Positions 25,309 to 34,906 of a stretch of 64,000 nt of DNA are shown here, in pieces (position 1 is the first letter of the stretch; each line of letters starts with the position of its first letter). This stretch comes from an uncultured Rhodopila sp. (GTDB lineage: Bacteria; Pseudomonadota; Alphaproteobacteria; Acetobacterales; Acetobacteraceae). Below the pieces are notes generated by a model. It was not told where the DNA came from. It worked only from the letters and a program-made list of their open reading frames with translations, and made no database searches. The position numbers and the translations under genes are program-made. Where the stretch lies: positions 124,001 through 188,000 of the forward strand of contig CAIZFE010000109.1 of the NCBI GenBank assembly GCA_903932145.1, in the 5' to 3' direction.

Positions 25309-27030
25309 TCAGGCCGGCATCAATTCTGCCTGCGGCCCGCGCACCAGCTTGCCCGGCAGCGTGCCGGTCGCCAAGCCATCGCGGTATGTCACTTTTCCCG
25401 AAACGATCGTCGCATCGTAGCCACTGACTTTCTGCAACAGGCGCTTACCGCCGGCCGGCAGATCGTTGACGACATACGGCGAGCCGGCGCCCAACTTGTC
25501 CCAGTCAATGATGTTGACGTCAGCCTTTTTGCCAACCGCCAGCACGCCACGATCATGCAAACCAGCCGCCCCGGCGGTATCGGAGGTCACGCGGCGAATC
25601 AGTTCGGCCACGCTCCAACGCTTCTCGTCGCGGCCCCAATGCGACAGCAGCCAGGTCTGGTAGCCGGCGTCGAGAATGAACGCGACATGCGCGCCGCCAT
25701 CGCCCAGGCCCATGATGCAGTTGCGGTTATCCAGCAACGATTCGGACATCGACAAGTCGCCGTAAGCATAGTTACCGAGTGGATGATAGATGAAGTTGGC
25801 GCCTTCGTCCTCGACCAGCATGTCGTAGGCGACCTCGGATGGGGACTGGTTGCCGCGCGCGGCGATGGCGGCGACGCTGTCCTCCATTTTCGGCTGATAG
25901 TTGGGCGGGGTGCCGAAGCGGAACATGTATTCGAACGACATGCGGTGGAACAGCGGGAAGGTGTTGCCCTCCTTCGGGTCCTCGCTGAGGATTTTCGCTC
26001 GCATCGCCGGATCAGCCATACGGCGGGCGCGTTCGGCGACCGGCAGATGGGCAATGGTCTTGTAGGTCGGGGTGCCGGAGAACGGGTTCTGGCTGCCGGC
26101 CAAACCGAGCAGCACGCCGATGGCTCGGGGGGCGACGACGGGGCGGATGGACAGGCCGTCGCTGATGGCCTTGTCGGCGTGTTTGATCAGGTCGCGCCAG
26201 ACTTCCGGGCGGGAATGACGCTGCGTCAGCGTGAACACCGCCGGGCGGCCGCTGGCCTCGATGACCCGGCGCAGGATGGCGAATTCCTCGTTATGATCGG
26301 GCGCCCATTCGGACACCATTTCCAACATGCCCGATCCGGCGTCTTTCATGCCCATCGCGATGCCACGCAGTTCGTCTTCCTGGGCGCGCAAGGTCGGCGT
26401 CGGATCGCCGCGCAAAGTCTTGTGCGACAGGCTGCGGGAAGTGGAAAACCCGAACGCGCCCGCCTTCATGGCGTCGCGAGCAATCTCGCGCATCTGGGCG
26501 ATGTCAGCCTGATTGGCGTTCTCCAAAGCGATCGCCCGGTCTCCCATCACGAAGACGCGGACCGCGGCGTGCGGCAGCAACGCGCAGATGTCGATGTCGC
26601 GGGGCTTGCGGTCCAGGGCGTCCAAATATTCGCCAAACGACTCCCATTCCCATTCCAGGCCTTCGTGCATGACGGCACCAGGAATGTCCTCGACCCCCTC
26701 CATCAGCTCGATCAGGCGTTCGCGATCGGCCGGCTTGCAGGGGGCGAACCCGACGCCGCAATTGCCCATCACGGCGGTGGTAACGCCGTGCCACGACGAC
26801 GGCGACATGTGGCTGTCCCAGACAGCCTGCGCGTCATAATGTGTATGGATATCAACGAATCCCGGGGTGACCAGCTTGCCGGTGGCATCGATTTCTTCCG
26901 CGCCGCTGCCGGTGATCACACCGACCGCCGCGATCGTGTTGCCTATGATGCCGACGTCGGCCGGGCGAGGCTCACTGCCGGTGCCATCCACCACGGTGCC
27001 GCCGCGAATAACCAAATCGAAGTCTGCCAT
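25309..27030 (-). CDS. N-acyl-D-amino-acid deacylase / D-aminoacylase family amidohydrolase
   Basis: 573 residues from the ATG preceded by GGGAGAA; the frame stays open further upstream without family match. The amidohydrolase start MADFDLVIRGGTVVDGTGSE, the metal site GFVDIHTHYDAQ (HxH), a central GNCGVGFAP with the metal-ligand Cys seen in D-aminoacylases, and GLGDGGAHVAF with the catalytic Asp identify the family. Such enzymes remove acyl groups from N-acyl-D-amino acids or act on related amides. The exact substrate is open. It is divergent from the GNAT gene, 76 bp away. Confidence 0.85.
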   Translation of the reverse strand: MADFDLVIRGGTVVDGTGSEPRPADVGIIGNTIAAVGVITGSGAEEIDATGKLVTPGFVDIHTHYDAQAVWDSHMSPSSWHGVTTAVMGNCGVGFAPCKPADRERLIELMEGVEDIPGAVMHEGLEWEWESFGEYLDALDRKPRDIDICALLPHAAVRVFVMGDRAIALENANQADIAQMREIARDAMKAGAFGFSTSRSLSHKTLRGDPTPTLRAQEDELRGIAMGMKDAGSGMLEMVSEWAPDHNEEFAILRRVIEASGRPAVFTLTQRHSRPEVWRDLIKHADKAISDGLSIRPVVAPRAIGVLLGLAGSQNPFSGTPTYKTIAHLPVAERARRMADPAMRAKILSEDPKEGNTFPLFHRMSFEYMFRFGTPPNYQPKMEDSVAAIAARGNQSPSEVAYDMLVEDEGANFIYHPLGNYAYGDLSMSESLLDNRNCIMGLGDGGAHVAFILDAGYQTWLLSHWGRDEKRWSVAELIRRVTSDTAGAAGLHDRGVLAVGKKADVNIIDWDKLGAGSPYVVNDLPAGGKRLLQKVSGYDATIVSGKVTYRDGLATGTLPGKLVRGPQAELMPA

Positions 27031-27106
27031 TGGATTTTCTCCCGTAAGGTTGGCATTGATCCTGAGCCTGCGGACACGCGCTGGCAAGTTTTGGAGCTTT
27101 GGCCAA

Positions 27107-27844
27107 ATGCAAATCACCCGTGAGGACCGCATCAGGATGGAGCGCGCGCATGTCCGGGCGTGGCCGGCTTTGCGCACCGCCGATATCGACGGGTGGCTAT
27201 GGCGCTCGTCCGGCGGCGGATCGCAGCGGGCCAATTCGGTTTCAACGATCGATTTTCGGGGAGACAATCCCGGCGGCGCCATCGACGCTGTCGAGGCCAG
27301 TTATGTCGCGCTTGATTTGCCCGTGAGATTTCAGACTTTCGACGAAACGTCACCGCCCGAATTGATCGATCTGCTGCGCAAGCGCGGGTACCGGAAAGGC
27401 GATCCGACGACAACGATGTTCAAACGCGTCACGAGCACAACGCCGTCCCCGGACGTCGAAGTGCAGGACGCACCTTGGACCGAGTGGCAGGAAGTGTATC
27501 TGAGCGCGATCATCGAGAACCGGCGCGCGGTCAACGCAATCATCCTCGACCAAATTCCACGTCCGCGTGCGTTCTTTGGCTGCCGGCGTAACGGCAAAAT
27601 CGTTGCTACGGCGCTTTGCGCCGTCGGCTTCGGCTGTGCGGTGATCGAATGCGCCGCCACACGCTTCGACGTTCGGCGGGCGGGTGCCGCCAGGGCCGTG
27701 CTGGCGGGCCTGGAACATTGGGCATCGCGGCAGAGTGTCGACTTGATCGGCCTACAGGTCGTTGCCAACAACGAACCCGCTATCGCGCTTTATCGCAGCC
27801 TCGGGTTCGTTGCCGGTTCGACGAACTGGTACTGGGTTCGGTAG
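27107..27844 (+). CDS. GNAT family N-acetyltransferase
   Basis: 245 residues from an ATG with GGAG ten bases upstream; an ATG at 27137 is an alternative. The second half has the acetyl-CoA-binding segment RRAGAARAVLAGLEHWA followed by LQVVANNEPAIALYRSLGFV, a standard GNAT ending. The N-terminal half is less conserved and may be a degenerate second GNAT fold. The acceptor is unknown. Its divergent placement beside a deacylase gene suggests, weakly, linked amide chemistry. Confidence 0.8.
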   Translation: MQITREDRIRMERAHVRAWPALRTADIDGWLWRSSGGGSQRANSVSTIDFRGDNPGGAIDAVEASYVALDLPVRFQTFDETSPPELIDLLRKRGYRKGDPTTTMFKRVTSTTPSPDVEVQDAPWTEWQEVYLSAIIENRRAVNAIILDQIPRPRAFFGCRRNGKIVATALCAVGFGCAVIECAATRFDVRRAGAARAVLAGLEHWASRQSVDLIGLQVVANNEPAIALYRSLGFVAGSTNWYWVR

Positions 27845-27852
27845 GCGCTGTA

Positions 27853-28683
27853 TCAATCGAAGAAGGCCAGCGTCCGCAACTCGATACTTTCACGCGGCAG
27901 CATGTCGGCCGGTGCGTTCGGATCGGCGAACGACGTGTGCGGCATGAAACGTGCGCGGCCGTCCTTTTGGGAATCGAAGCATTTCAATAACAATGCCTCG
28001 TCCGCTTGCATCGCCGGGGCGTAATACCAGCGGTGAGCCGGATTGTAGGTGAGGCCGTAAATCTCCCCGGTTCGGTCCCGATAGATCAGGTCCTGCCCGA
28101 TCAGATCGCCGTCCGCCACCGAACCGGCGTCGCATACCGCCAGCGGGGCGTCATACAAAGGCCCCCGGATCGGCCGCCACACGTTGACGATGGCGAAGCG
28201 GTGTTGAAGCAACGCGCCGGCCTCGTCGCCCATCAGGTCTTGCACCCGTTGAGGGCCGGAAACCTCGGTGTAATCACCGTGGATGCGGGTGACCGGCTGC
28301 CTCGGGATGCCGGGCGTGCGGTCCTCGACGCCAGGAGTGCGCCGGCGAATCGTATGGTCGAACACCACCACGCGACTGGCACCGGTTGCCTGTTTCACCA
28401 GGGCTTCGGCCTCCTGGTAGTAGGTGGCCTGAAGCTGCGCCTCGTCATAGAAATCGGCCACCGCGCTTGGTGCATCGACCAGGGCGAAACCCTGCACGTC
28501 CAGTGACAGGCCATCCGCGATGGGGCGCATGTCATGAATCGGCACGGTGTGAGGCTCATTCACAATGTTGGTTTTGGGCGCACCGTCCGGCGGATCGTAG
28601 GTGTAGGTGTGCGGTTTCTCGGCGGATTTCGCCAGATACACGACATCGCCCATCACCCGCGGAAGCGTGGAAACAAAATCCAT
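27853..28683 (-). CDS. CmcJ/NvfI family oxidoreductase
   Basis: 276 residues. It resembles the CmcJ/GA4-desaturase-type group of non-haem iron enzymes: VVVFDHTIRR in the middle, RIHGDYTEVSGPQRV carrying the His-x-Asp pair, VNVWRPIRGPLYDAPLAVCDA, and a distal His in RFMPHTSFADP. The group includes cephamycin and fungal pathway oxygenases; substrates of the bacterial members are mostly unknown. It is divergent from a TetR gene 106 bp away, a usual regulator-target arrangement. Confidence 0.82.
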   Translation of the reverse strand: MDFVSTLPRVMGDVVYLAKSAEKPHTYTYDPPDGAPKTNIVNEPHTVPIHDMRPIADGLSLDVQGFALVDAPSAVADFYDEAQLQATYYQEAEALVKQATGASRVVVFDHTIRRRTPGVEDRTPGIPRQPVTRIHGDYTEVSGPQRVQDLMGDEAGALLQHRFAIVNVWRPIRGPLYDAPLAVCDAGSVADGDLIGQDLIYRDRTGEIYGLTYNPAHRWYYAPAMQADEALLLKCFDSQKDGRARFMPHTSFADPNAPADMLPRESIELRTLAFFD

Positions 28684-28789
28684 GATGTTCGTCCTCCTTG
28701 TTTATCGGTGGGGCACACCGATCTGTGTGGAGCGCAGGTGGGAAGCCCCCTTGTGGTTCGCAAGTTAAATTTCGCAGGGTGATGGAGCA

Positions 28790-29374
28790 GTGGTGGAACG
28801 CGTCCCAATGACCGAACGGATCATGGCAGCGGCCGACCGGTTGTTTTACCGGAAGGGCATCCGAACCGTGGGAGTGGACGCGGTGGCGGCCGAGGCGGGG
28901 ATCAGCAAACGCTCGCTTTACGATACGTTTCCATCGAAGGATGCGTTGGTTGCCGCTTATCTGCGGCGGCGCATCCTGCCGTTCCCCACGACCGATCAGT
29001 CGCCTGCCGACCAGGTGTTGGCGCTGTTCGACCAGCTTCATTCGCGCTTCGCCGAGGGTGACTTCCGTGGCTGCCCGTTCGTCAACGCGGTCACCGAACT
29101 GGCCGAGGACTGCGAAACAGCGCGCGCCATCGCCAGCGATTATAAGGAGGAACGACGTCGGCATATCGCGTCATTGTTGACTAAGGCCGGCGCTCCCTGC
29201 CCCGACTTACTGGCGAGCCAGATCACATTATTGTTTGAGGGTGCCATCGCCTCCATGCTGGTGCGGCAAGACCCGACGATCGCAATGCAGGCTCGCGCGG
29301 CCGCCGCTGTGCTGATGCGCGCTTCTGACGCTGAGGTTCAGACGAAATCGGGCCGGCTGTTAGCCGGTTATTAA
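28790..29374 (+). CDS. TetR family transcriptional regulator
   Basis: About 194 residues. N-terminal helix-turn-helix: RIMAAADRLFYRKGIRTVGV then VAAEAGISKRSLYDTFPSKDALVAAYL, the classic TetR pattern. The C-terminal helical ligand domain contains GCPFVNAVTELAED. The start could be GTG at 28790 or 28793, or ATG at 28808; GGAG at 28784 favours the first two. Position suggests control of the divergent CmcJ-like gene. Confidence 0.87.
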   Translation: MVERVPMTERIMAAADRLFYRKGIRTVGVDAVAAEAGISKRSLYDTFPSKDALVAAYLRRRILPFPTTDQSPADQVLALFDQLHSRFAEGDFRGCPFVNAVTELAEDCETARAIASDYKEERRRHIASLLTKAGAPCPDLLASQITLLFEGAIASMLVRQDPTIAMQARAAAAVLMRASDAEVQTKSGRLLAGY

Positions 29375-29597
29375 TCTCCTGAAGATCATTGATGCCGAAG
29401 GACTGTCAACACGTCGGGCGGAAGCCCGCACCGGTGGGTCTCACAGCGAATTTTCCCGGATTCGCCAAGCCAAATTCAGCCGGTTCACCATCGATCGTCT
29501 GATGATGATCCTCGGCCGGTTCGGGCAGGAAGTGGCGCCGTCGGTGCGCGTGCAGCCTCGGCCGGAGCCCGGCACCGGATGCGAGTCTGCACAGTAA
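29364..29597 (+). pseudogene. 5'-truncated XRE/HTH_37-type antitoxin fragment
   Basis: The frame is open from just after a TAG at 29361 to TAA at 29595 but has no usable start. The translated piece LLKIIDAEGLSTRRAEARTG, SEFSRIRQAKFSRFTIDRLM and ILGRFGQEV matches the helix-turn-helix core and end of HigA2-like antitoxins. The first helix is missing. No matching toxin is adjacent. It is a likely remnant of a toxin-antitoxin locus. Confidence 0.55.
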
Positions 29598-29600
29598 GTT

Positions 29601-32399
29601 TTACCCGAACGCGCCTACTTCGTGCGTGACCGCCGTTGCAATTTCCCGCACCATCGCGAACAGACGGCGCATCGGCGCGAAGATTTCCTCGTGCTCCCGA
29701 GCATAGGCGGCGGTTCGGCGGTTCGGGGCGGGTTCGCCGTAGTCGCAGTCAGCGGCGGGGTCGGCGGCGGACGGGAAGATCTCCGCAAGCATGTTCAGTG
29801 ACGCGTCGATGTCGAGCCGCAGGATCGCGGCCTCCAACGCAAGACGGGTGACCCCGTGACGCGGCGAGAAATCGGGAATTTCTGTCGCCAGCAGCCAAAT
29901 CCGATGGATCAGCGACAATCGCAGGGCATGCAGCAGGATTTCCCGGTTCGCCATGTGCGGCACATCCGGCCATGTTGCCCGCAGTGACAGATGATCGGCG
30001 GTGATGCGCCGGAACATCGACTGCGCCGCCGCCCAGATATCCAGCCGCTCCAACGCTTTGGCGACGGCGACCAAAGCCTCGCGGCGCCCCGGGCGGCGTG
30101 TGTGCGCGGCTCGGTCCAGCCATGTGCCCGGATCGAGCGTCGCGATGACCGCGCGCAATACTTCAATGTCGGAATGGGCGAGCGCGTGGCTGGCCAGATC
30201 CATTGCTCGCTTGAAACGACGGCTGGTCTGCCGCAGTTCAGTGAACGTCTCGGGATGACGGGCGGCGGCGGCGCCGATGCCCTGTAGCGTGTTCGCACAC
30301 CAACCGAGTTGTTGCAGGATCGCGTTGTTGGGGATCGCCCGCAGTTCGCGCGGGTGGCGGATCAGCATGGCGCCACCCATCCCGTCAGATTGCCGCGCCG
30401 CCGGCCGCGATCCGGTGCGGTCTAATAACGATGGGCCAAATGCACCGAGCAAGGCGGCGTAGCCTGCGTCCTCCACAAGACCTTCCATGCCGGAGCGGAT
30501 CGTGGCGAAGAAATCGGCGGCGAAGTCGGGGTCGGCGTAAACAGGATCCTCGATCGGGCCGGCCGCCGGGTGGTAAGTTTGTTCGGCGATGCGGGTGATC
30601 GTCGCCAGCGCCAGTTCGGGCGTGCCGAACAGCAGGTAGCCGTCGCCACCCTGGAAAGCCGCTTCTTCACGAACCTTCAGACCGGCGCGGCCGAGAGCCT
30701 GACGGGAGGCCGTCGGAGACAAGTACTTGAGACGATCGGCCAGCGACCCGGGATGCGCGCCTCGGCCGATACTTTCGCCGTGCGTGTCGAACAGAATGAC
30801 TTCGACGCCGGTGACGCCGTGGTGTTCCAGCGTTTGGCCGATCTTCAGCCGCAACCGTTCGATCAGGTAACTGGCGGCGAGCTGACCGACGTATCGCCCA
30901 GAGTCCGAATAGCCGAACTGAAGCGCCAGCTTGCCGGTCGATTTCAGATAGTTGCGGTAATGCGGGCTGCGCAGTGCTTCTTCCAGCACAACAGAGCCTT
31001 GCTCCAAAGCCTCCGCCGTTTCGAACAGCGGCGAGATTTCAACGTTCTTTTCGATCCCGAACAAGCGGGCCAGCCATAACGCGGCCAGAAGGGTATAACC
31101 CGTTTCGGTTTCGGCGATCAGAAACCGGATGGAGACTGAACTGTCCACATGCTTGACGATTTGCGCGACGGTCATCATCAGCTTCGCGGCCGATGCCTGT
31201 TCGGAGATCAATGCCCCGAAATCTACCGCTTCGGGAGTGACAGTATCCAACGCGGCATTGATCGCGGTGAACAGGGCTCGGCGGCGGGACGGGTCCTCCG
31301 GTGGATCGGCGATGCCCAGGCGCTGACGCACGACGTTGTGGATCTGCGCCGCGTTCAGCCGCGTGTGGGTGTGGGCCAGCGCCATACCATGCGACACCAG
31401 CCCGGCGCGCGCGACGGCCAGCGCCAGCTTCTCGTGATCCTCGGCCTGGGCGATGGCCGCCTGGAACAGCGGTAGCAGCGGCGCGGGAGACGTCAGGGCG
31501 GTTTCGCGGGTGCCGACCAGGGCATGCGCGAAGGCAGCGACCTTGGACGGCGCCGGCTGGTCCGGGCACAGCGCGATCTGGTTGTCCACAGCATCGCGTG
31601 CCTCGGCTACACGCTCCGCCAGCACGCCGGCACTCGGAAGGACGGACAACTGAGCGTGCAAACGCACCAGTTGCAGCCGCTTCATTTCCAACCGCAGCTT
31701 CAGCGTGTCCCACCAACCGATATCGGTACGGCCATCGGTGTCATAGCCGACCCAGGTCGAGAGGATCACCGGGCTGGGCGTCAGTTCGGTCCATCGATCC
31801 GGCCACGCCCCGCGCGCGACCGAGATCAGCGCCGCATTGAAGCGGTCAATGGCGTCGCGCCCGTTGGCAATGGCGGCGGCGGCCTGGTCGAACTCACTGC
31901 GCAGGGTGATCGGCGGCGGACGATGCGATTCGAACGAGGGTGCGGGACGGCCGCACGCCATCTCGGCCAGCGCCTGGTTGACCGGCAACGGCAGCGAAAA
32001 CGTCGGATGTGCGGTAAAGACCGCGGCGAAGCGGGTGCGTTCGGTCAAGGCCCGGTATTCGGCCCAACGAACCGGAGAATCGTTCGGGTCCGGACGCAGC
32101 AAATGCTGGGCGAGGCTCGCCAGGATGCCGTCGTTTGTCGCTGTGTCGATGCCACCGAGATAGCGCGGGATGCGGCCGGCGCGGTCGTTGAACGCGGCAT
32201 CCCGTAAATGGCGGATCAGCGCCGAGATATCCGGTTCTGCCAGGCTGCCGGCGTCCAGTTGTCGCGTGATCGCAAGCGATACCAGCAGAACCGGGTTGCC
32301 GAATGGATCTTCGTCGGCGCGGGCACCGAGACGAGCGGTGAGGTCCAGGAGTTCCCTGGCGAGGACAGAGGTCGATGAGGGAGCCGGCATGTCGGGCAT
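29601..32399 (-). CDS. divergent phosphoenolpyruvate carboxylase family protein
   Basis: About 932 residues from the ATG chosen; a longer frame reaches 32660 but its N-terminal part looks non-coding. Family blocks can be followed in order: TAHPTFS (E. coli His138 block TAHPTE), GYSDSGRYVG (GYSDSxKD), DTHGESIGRGAHP (HGRGGxxGRG) and RAIPNN (RAIPW). The substitutions are real: the Lys of GYSDSxKD is Arg, and by simple alignment the first His and Arg of HGRGG become Asp and His. The catalytic His of TAHPT, the second Arg of GRG and the Arg of RAIP remain. It may be an authentic but unusual anaplerotic enzyme (PEP + bicarbonate to oxaloacetate) or a paralog with another role. Confidence 0.78.
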   Translation of the reverse strand: MPDMPAPSSTSVLARELLDLTARLGARADEDPFGNPVLLVSLAITRQLDAGSLAEPDISALIRHLRDAAFNDRAGRIPRYLGGIDTATNDGILASLAQHLLRPDPNDSPVRWAEYRALTERTRFAAVFTAHPTFSLPLPVNQALAEMACGRPAPSFESHRPPPITLRSEFDQAAAAIANGRDAIDRFNAALISVARGAWPDRWTELTPSPVILSTWVGYDTDGRTDIGWWDTLKLRLEMKRLQLVRLHAQLSVLPSAGVLAERVAEARDAVDNQIALCPDQPAPSKVAAFAHALVGTRETALTSPAPLLPLFQAAIAQAEDHEKLALAVARAGLVSHGMALAHTHTRLNAAQIHNVVRQRLGIADPPEDPSRRRALFTAINAALDTVTPEAVDFGALISEQASAAKLMMTVAQIVKHVDSSVSIRFLIAETETGYTLLAALWLARLFGIEKNVEISPLFETAEALEQGSVVLEEALRSPHYRNYLKSTGKLALQFGYSDSGRYVGQLAASYLIERLRLKIGQTLEHHGVTGVEVILFDTHGESIGRGAHPGSLADRLKYLSPTASRQALGRAGLKVREEAAFQGGDGYLLFGTPELALATITRIAEQTYHPAAGPIEDPVYADPDFAADFFATIRSGMEGLVEDAGYAALLGAFGPSLLDRTGSRPAARQSDGMGGAMLIRHPRELRAIPNNAILQQLGWCANTLQGIGAAAARHPETFTELRQTSRRFKRAMDLASHALAHSDIEVLRAVIATLDPGTWLDRAAHTRRPGRREALVAVAKALERLDIWAAAQSMFRRITADHLSLRATWPDVPHMANREILLHALRLSLIHRIWLLATEIPDFSPRHGVTRLALEAAILRLDIDASLNMLAEIFPSAADPAADCDYGEPAPNRRTAAYAREHEEIFAPMRRLFAMVREIATAVTHEVGAFG

Positions 32400-32620
32400 G
32401 GAGGAAGTGTGATACGTTTGGTGCGTTGCAGCAAGACGGAATATTGCCGGACAAATCGTGCGGGAAGCCGCGATTTCAGAGGCACGCGGGGATGCCGTCC
32501 TTGACGGCGGTACTTGTTCACATGGACTGCCCGTTCCCGCGCCTGCGGCCGACCCTGGCTGGGGGCCGCACCGTCCGGATGCCGATGAAGCTCCGAACTC
32601 GCAATTAGAACACCCGGAGA

Positions 32621-32647
32621 TTGACCGGCTTGGACGGTCTGTATATT
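32621..32647 (+). promoter_or_regulatory. possible promoter of the MFS gene
   Basis: TTGACC (32621-32626) and TATATT (32642-32647) resemble sigma-70 boxes with a short 15-base spacer, about 50 bp before the MFS start. The remaining 298-bp divergent gap between the PEP carboxylase and MFS genes shows no gene. Confidence 0.3.
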
Positions 32648-32697
32648 CACCCGTAGTCATACATACTGGTGCGTAAGCACCGCGGGGGAATAGTCAG

Positions 32698-34002
32698 ATG
32701 GATTCGGTTGAAAAACGCACGATCGCGAAAGTTTCGCTCAGGCTCGTGCCATTTCTCATGCTTTGCTATTTCGTTGCCTATCTTGATCGGGTCAATGTCG
32801 GCTTCGCCGCGCTGTCCATGAACAAGGCGCTGGGCATCTCGGCTACCGCCTACGGGTTCGGCGCCGGCATCTTCTTCTTCAGCTATTTCGTGTTCGAGGT
32901 GCCGTCAAACCTGATGCTGGAGCGTTTCGGCGCCCGCAAATGGATCGCCCGCATCATGATGTCGTGGGGCATCCTGTCCGGCTCAATGGCCCTCGTCAGT
33001 GGCGAGACCAGCTTCTACATCGTCCGCGTCCTGCTCGGGATTGCCGAGGCCGGCTTCTTCCCCGGCATCATCTTCTTCCTGACCCTGTGGTTCCCGGGCG
33101 TTTATCGCGCCCGCATCGTCGGTTGGTTCATGGCGGCGATCCCGCTGTCCTCCGTCCTCGGCTTTCCAGTGTCCGGCATGATCCTGGGCATGGACGGTGT
33201 CGCGGGCCTCGCCGGCTGGAAGTGGTTGTTCCTCATCGAAGCCGCCCCCGCCATCGTCCTGTCGATCGTCGTCTGGTTCTACCTGACGGATCGTCCGGCC
33301 GAAGCGAAGTGGCTGCTGCCCGATGAACGCGCGTGGCTGGCCCAGCGCCTGTCGGCGGAAGCGCGCCAGAAGCAAGAGGTTCACGGCCTGTCCGCCCTGC
33401 GGACACTGATCGATCCCAAGGTGCTGCTGCTGTCACTGATGTATTTCGGGGCGGTTGCCACAAACTATGGCACCGCGTTCTGGCTGCCGCAGATCGTCAA
33501 GGGGTTTGGCGGTTTGTCCAACGTCCAGGTCGGCTTCGTCAGCGCCATCCCCTACCTGGTCGCCACCGTCGGCATGATCCTGTGGAGCCGCAGTTCCGAT
33601 GCGAAATTAGAGCGCAAGTGGCACGCCATCATTCCATTCGTGATGGCGGCGATTGGCATTGCCGGATCGACGTTGGTACAGGATCCGATGCTGAAGATGG
33701 CCGCCCTGACGTTTGGCATTTTCGGCGTGTTTGCGGTGCTGCCGGTGTTCTGGACATTCCCGACCTCCTTCCTGTCCGGCGCCGCCGCGGCGGCCGGCAT
33801 TGCCGCGATCAACTCGATCGGCAATCTGGCCGGCTTCTTCGGGCCGTTCGCGATGGGCTGGTTCAAGGACATGACCGGTAGCTTCTCGGCCGGCCTGTGG
33901 TTCATCGCCGGCTGCGCGGTGATGGGCATGGTGTGCGTGATCATCCTGAAGCACGACACGAAGCTGGAGAGTGCGCCAGAGGCTTTGGGCGTCGCGGACT
34001 AA
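32698..34002 (+). CDS. MFS transporter, ACS (organic anion) family
   Basis: 434 residues with twelve predicted helices. The opening (KVSLRLVPFLMLCYFVAYLDRVNVGFAALSM) and the loop VPSNLMLERFGARKWIARIM are hallmarks of the anion:cation symporter family that includes phthalate, tartrate and glucarate carriers. A proton-coupled organic acid importer is likely; the substrate is not readable. Its end overlaps the end of the convergent HAD gene by four bases. Confidence 0.9.
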   Translation: MDSVEKRTIAKVSLRLVPFLMLCYFVAYLDRVNVGFAALSMNKALGISATAYGFGAGIFFFSYFVFEVPSNLMLERFGARKWIARIMMSWGILSGSMALVSGETSFYIVRVLLGIAEAGFFPGIIFFLTLWFPGVYRARIVGWFMAAIPLSSVLGFPVSGMILGMDGVAGLAGWKWLFLIEAAPAIVLSIVVWFYLTDRPAEAKWLLPDERAWLAQRLSAEARQKQEVHGLSALRTLIDPKVLLLSLMYFGAVATNYGTAFWLPQIVKGFGGLSNVQVGFVSAIPYLVATVGMILWSRSSDAKLERKWHAIIPFVMAAIGIAGSTLVQDPMLKMAALTFGIFGVFAVLPVFWTFPTSFLSGAAAAAGIAAINSIGNLAGFFGPFAMGWFKDMTGSFSAGLWFIAGCAVMGMVCVIILKHDTKLESAPEALGVAD

Positions 34003-34622
34003 CGCTTCGATGAAAGCAGCCCTCGCGCGCGGAGTGCCGCCGCGAGGGGTTTTGTCCCGGTATAGAGAAGACCGGCCATGCCGGCTTGTTCGGCGCCGGT
34101 TACGTTGGCCGCGCTGTCATCGATGAACAGCGAGGCCGCCGGTTCGCAGCCGAGGCGCGCCAGGCACAGACGATACACCTCCGGATCAGGTTTACGGGCG
34201 CCGAATTCGGCGGACACGCAGGCTCGGTTGCCGGCCAGAGCGGCGGCTTCCGGATAGAATGTCGCGAAATGCCGTTGCACCAGAACATTGTTGTTGGTCA
34301 GGAGGGCGCATCGGACGCCGGGACGCAGACGCGGCAGCAGCCCCAGAGTGGCGGCTATGGGCGTGATCGCGGCTTTCTGTGCGGCGACCCATTCGGCTTC
34401 GGTCAGCGCGTAACCGATACGTTGGCCGAAGCCTTGCAGATAGGCGGTGGCATCCAGGGCGCCGGTATCGCCGGTGTCCTCGAAGCCTGACTCCCAGATG
34501 GCGGCTTTGATGCAGTCGGGCGGACAGTTGGCGATGGCCGAGAGGCTGGCGATCCGAGCGTCCCGGTCATAACGGTAGAGCACGCCGTTCAGGTCGAACA
34601 GGATCAGCGCGATTTCGGTCAC
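33999..34622 (-). CDS. HAD family hydrolase
   Basis: About 207 residues from a GTG with GGAGGT eight bases upstream; an ATG at 34640 would add six residues. HAD motifs: I, LILFDLNGVLYRYD (nucleophile Asp; the second acidic position is Asn, as in some family members); II, LLTNNN; III, GARKPDPEVY with the Lys; IV, FIDDSAANV. The helical cap after motif I fits subclass I phosphatases or dehalogenase-like enzymes. Substrate unknown. Confidence 0.85.
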   Translation of the reverse strand: MTEIALILFDLNGVLYRYDRDARIASLSAIANCPPDCIKAAIWESGFEDTGDTGALDATAYLQGFGQRIGYALTEAEWVAAQKAAITPIAATLGLLPRLRPGVRCALLTNNNVLVQRHFATFYPEAAALAGNRACVSAEFGARKPDPEVYRLCLARLGCEPAASLFIDDSAANVTGAEQAGMAGLLYTGTKPLAAALRARGLLSSKR

Positions 34623-34906
34623 GGGGGCACCTCCGGACATGATGCTGGAGCCATGCAAGCGTTGGACCGGTAGGACGACCGGGCAGACATTCGTGGGTGT
34701 GGGCGCTCGGATCATGCGGCGCCTTATGCCTGAGTGCCTCTGGTGCTCAGTGGCTAAAATGGTTTCGTTCCGAGTGGCGGGATGATGTGCCATGGAAGCT
34801 GATGCATGCCTCCACCCGATGCATCACGAAGCGTTCATCGCCCGATCATCCTGTGCGTATGCATCCAACCTTGACATTATTTAACTTTAATGTTAGCGAA
34901 TGAGAC

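Noticed and set aside
25153-27123. 656-codon plus-strand frame opposite the D-aminoacylase gene
   Set aside because: Antisense shadow; the minus-strand product has clear metal-binding motifs and this one has none.
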